Shown here piece after piece: positions 60,826 to 64,000 of a stretch of 64,000 nucleotides of DNA. The position numbers were made by a program, and so were the translations under genes. Below the pieces are notes generated by a model. That model was not told the origin of the DNA. It did not search any database and was given only the letters and a program-made list of their open reading frames with translations. This DNA is from Xanthostigma xanthostigma (lineage: Eukaryota; Arthropoda; Insecta; Raphidioptera; Raphidiidae): contig OY754476.1 in assembly GCA_963575645.1 (NCBI GenBank), positions 7,006,001 through 7,070,000 of the forward strand. Direction: 5' to 3'. How positions within the stretch are numbered: the stretch's first letter is position 1; each line of letters opens with the position of its first letter.

Positions 60826-61881
60826 AAGTTGTGTTTTATTTAAATTTAAAATGTTTAACATTACATTAAGAAACGACCTTATTATACAGCCAATATTTAA
60901 GTTAGTGTATAATAAATCATAAAACTTCACGTTGACGCGAGAAACTTTTAGACCGTCTTTGTATATTTATGTATTTATGAAAGTGATTATCGGCAGAGCA
61001 AGGCGTGGTTCGTCAAGCCGAGTGAAGAGGTCTAGAAGGCATCGTTATATAAAGCGTGTTTCTTGTACACCACACCCGCGCCCAAGCTAGCGATCGAGCG
61101 AGCGCGAATCAGACCTTTAATTAAAATAGGGACCACTTCTGACCCATGACCCTTCACATAGCCCCAATGCCCTACGAACACTCTCACGTATGTGTATAAT
61201 AAGTTTTATTTATAAGATACACAAACTCTCGTCTCGATTCAACTCCACTCTCTACACACGAATGAACCCAACTAAAAGTAAACAAAGTATTACATCTCTG
61301 TATTTGTGAGATACCTACGTACTCTTATCTAACCTACTCGTATAGCTATATAATATTGTAACAAAACTGTTCTAATTCGTGGTGGAAAATATTTATTTAC
61401 AATAGTGAAGCCTTAACAGAACAAATAAACACACAAACGAAGAAGTACTTCTCAAAACGTAACGTAATAAAACAACAGTTCCAACTAATAAAATAACAAG
61501 TAATGAAGAATACAAAGTCACTATACAACTATATACACAAAATTATTTACAACACAGAAGCACACCAAAATTTATTTAATACATTTATTTATTTATTAAC
61601 TATATACAGTTCTATTTATTTCGTACACTATTATTTACACAGTTCATTTATTTATTTATCTACAGGAGATCATTTATGTTAAACTATTTATTTCAGCAGT
61701 TACCTCAGCATTGTTTACTGAATATTAATTTATGTCGAATTTATGTATTACTCGATGAGGGACACTGTATGACGGTCCCTGTGTGACTGTCTGTGTATGA
61801 CCGTGAGCTATCAATACATAAATTAAAAAAAAATTGTTGGAACAACAATCAAACTGAGTGTTGCCTCCCACAACAATCGGA

Positions 61882-61962
61882 GTGTCTTTGTTAGAATGGC
61901 GAGTCGATTGTCGTTAGACAACAATGTGTGTCTTTGTTAGAATTCCGAGTCGATTATTGTCT
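61882..61962 (+). repeat. Two-copy tandem repeat, period about 46 bp
   Basis: GTGTCTTTGTTAGAATGGCG..AGTCGATTGT and GTGTCTTTGTTAGAATTCCG..AGTCGATTAT; a third, weaker unit may precede at AACAATCAAACTGAGTG. Confidence 0.55.
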
Positions 61963-62007
61963 CACGAACTTCTTTGTCATCTCAACGGGGAGTTTGCAAC
62001 ATTATCT

Positions 62008-62716
62008 TTATATATAAAAATTACGTGTCACATGTTTGTCCGCGATGAACTCCTAAACTACTGAACCGATTTTAAATTTGATTTGCACACCGTGTGCAAT
62101 TCGACCCAACTTGAAAGATAGGATAGCTTACATTTCAATTTATAGTCGCAATATTATTTTATTGCAAATTATTTGTCTATTCCTTGACAGTCATAATTAT
62201 CTGTTGACTGGATTGAGTGAATATTCAATAGATGGCGCAACGTTTCATATAAGCTACAATTCAATAGCATAACCACCACGTCTTGCTGAGGTTAAGGTAC
62301 CGAGCACGACGGCGCAGTCGGTGCTCAGCTCCAAAGGATTCTAACAGATGGCGATACCTGTTGACTGGATTGAGTGAATATTCAATAGATGGCGCAACGT
62401 TTCATATAAGCTACAATTCAATAGCATAACTACCACGCGTTGCTGAGGTTAAGGTATCGAGCACGACGGCGCAGCCGGAGTGCTCGAAATAGAGCAAGTG
62501 TTTTAAAGACCAGTTATCCACGAATACTTTACGCTATTTTTTTCGAGCACGACGGCGCAGCCGGAGTGCTCGACATACACACATATACGCCCATGTATAT
62601 TTTAAAATAGCTAGCAATTAATAAAATAGATAGATAGATAGATAGATAGATGTTCCAATTAAATTGTTTTATTATTTCACTTTATACGTAGCGAAGCACG
62701 TACAGGGCCGCTAGTA
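62008..62716 (+). mobile_element. Retroelement copy with internal 157-bp tandem duplication
   Basis: Starts TATATATAAAAATTACGTGT..CTCCTAAACTACTGAACCGA and ends GTAGCGAAGCACGTACAGGG then CCGCTAGT. Unit CTGTTGACTGGATTGAGTGA..GATGGCGCAACGTTTCATAT occurs at 62201 and 62358; CGAGCACGACGGCGCAG occurs three times (62301, 62457, 62543). A (GATA)n run lies at 62626-62652. Superfamily not settled. Confidence 0.6.
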
Positions 62717-63012
62717 TGTATAATATACAAAGTGGTGAACTGCCTATGTGTAAATAGAGAATAACATGTAAAAGCAAAAATATGCAATTTTCTGCTCTTC
62801 TGATTTTCTTAGAGCCAAATTTCATTAAACTAAAAAATGATCACTATTAAATTATAACTACATGATCACTCAGTAATAACGAAAATAATATTATTATATG
62901 GTGTGGTTACAAAAAAGGCACATTTTAACTTTTTTATTATTATTTTACCAGTGTATCGCTTGTGGCCAACATTTAAAAAAGACATTTTCATCCTCTACTT
63001 GCATCCCGGCTA

Positions 63013-63118
63013 ATGCAGCAGGAAAAAGTCTCAGCCACATCCGCCCCCGCAGGGATTCGAATCTGGTACCTCCCGAATGCGAGTCTAGTGGTCTCACCGC
63101 TACGCCACCCCGCTCGGT
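63013..63118 (-). mobile_element. tRNA-derived SINE, head only, copy D
   Basis: AACCGAGCGGGGTGGCGTAG, CGGTGAGACCACTAGACTCG, box B GATTCGAATCC, body lost after CTTTTTCCTGCTGCATTAGC. The 68- and 75-codon frames are SINE text. Confidence 0.8.
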
Positions 63119-63614
63119 TAACTGATTATTAAACGGGTATCTCGTAGTCATTATAAAATTGAAGTTTAAACAAAACGATCAATTTAATTAGTTCGGCAAC
63201 AAAATCTTTTTTGTAACTTTATCGTTTTTATTGATGACACAAACAGAGCGCATATATTATTATAGTTACCCTACATACTATATAATATCTGACGGCGCGT
63301 GGGTCTAATTTATTTTCTCTTAGAATTGATACGGTAATACGGCAATATAATTCATTTATTTTATCGAGTTTCACAACTGGAATAAGGTTTTTATTACAAT
63401 TGTTGGAGTTTAAGATTTCCAACATTTGTTTTGAACTCCAGCACAAATTGTTAGTGTCCAATTGAAACAAGGTATTATAGTTGAAAGCCAAACCAAATTT
63501 CGGCTTCTACCGTTGCGGTTGAATCCAAAACTTTTGTTTTTCCATATTTTTAGTTTGCTTTTTATTTTTTATTATTAAAAATTAATCAAATTTTTGTTTA
63601 CCGTCTGATAATTT

Positions 63615-63780
63615 TCAATAAATAAAATTATCGACCAGTTTTTCAAATAATATATTAACAAAATATAAATTTATAATTCAATAGATTAACGGATCGAAAC
63701 GGATTAACGGATTGAATTATAATTTTATATTTTGTCAATATATTGTTTGAAAAAAAAGTTGATAATTTTATTTATAAAAA
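63615..63780. mobile_element. Foldback family, collapsed copy
   Basis: TTCAATAAATAAAATTATCG..CAGTTTTTCAAATAATATAT and inverse (63735-63775). The centre has shrunk to ATTAACGGATCGAAACGGAT; the CTGAAGA half is absent. Confidence 0.6.
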
Positions 63781-64000
63781 ATTAATGTCTTTATTCGACA
63801 CGTAGTTTGTTTTTTTTAAAGCAGGTTCACTATATAACTCTATTTTAAAACGTCAAAAAAAATAATTTTTGAAGTGTTAAAATCGACAACAAAACGAATT
63901 TTTCCACGAATGAGACCTACTAGATTGGTTTTTTGCTCCCCGAAACCTCTTTTCAGTAAACATTTAAATCGTTAGAGTTCTTGCGAACTCGGTGATCTAC

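Larger units (their letters stand above)
41209..64000. other. 5' flank or further 5' introns of the receptor gene; no exon found
   Basis: I expected signal-peptide and early Cache exons here on the minus strand but recognised none, so they are either too short or divergent to see or lie outside. Repeats are listed separately. 41210-43890, 45970-47215, 50000-51010, 51130-51825, 53400-55010, 56010-56640, 58710-60015, 59000-59700 and 63125-63610 hold only AT-rich sequence with short, unconvincing frames. Confidence 0.5.

Noticed and set aside
61000..61260. Possible solo LTR or promoter (TATATAAAGCG at 61045 and AATAAG near 61199)
   Set aside because: No terminal TG..CA pair, target duplication or primer-binding site could be fixed; the GC-rich text is left unassigned.
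62626..62652. (GATA)n run and (ATT)n runs as possible CRISPR-like or regulatory arrays
   Set aside because: Simple microsatellites without spacers; the (ATT)n runs are SINE tails.

Overview
The window is arthropod, most likely insect, nuclear DNA. It is AT-rich, has no long open reading frame, and is crowded with short non-autonomous transposons, SINEs and retroelement remains. The coding signal is a chain of short exons with GT-AG borders, separated by introns of 1.9 to 14 kb. I cannot fix the insect order from sequence alone.

One host gene is recognisable. Five minus-strand exons (about 41.2-41.03, 28.04-27.86, 13.50-13.38, 11.49-11.34 and 6.39-6.19 kb) join in compatible phases. Together they encode the middle of a GPR158/GPR179-type class C receptor (the orphan/metabotropic glycine receptor family; the fly member is CG31760). 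They cover the end of the extracellular Cache domain, the EGF-like cysteine-rich region, the stalk with its CxxC-type cysteine cluster, and the first transmembrane helix. The remaining transmembrane helices and the cytoplasmic tail must lie beyond the left edge. The signal peptide and N-terminal exons were not found and lie either in the unread part to the right of 41.2 kb or outside the window.

Everything else is intron or flank. Region by region: 0-6 kb holds two hAT/pogo-type elements, a Tc1-like MITE and a hairpin element. 6-14 kb holds three short exons, a 487-bp foldback and a SINE. 14-28 kb is one 14.4-kb intron with foldbacks, retroelement 3' ends and a SINE. 28-41 kb is a 13-kb intron with a dead zinc-finger copy, a nested insertion stack, a 10-bp-TSD element, a LINE reverse-transcriptase relic and a textbook hAT MITE. 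41-64 kb carries CpG-rich and palindromic elements, a six-member MITE family, two more SINE copies, a tRNA-like SINE head fused to a palindrome, and a duplicated retroelement end.

The most unusual signal is a recurring module, CTGAAGA + short stem-loop + GAAACGT. It resembles the core of the hammerhead ribozymes carried by Penelope-like elements and retrozymes. It appears in at least eight places. In four of them it is present as outward-facing pairs at the centre of long inverted repeats whose arms are otherwise unrelated.
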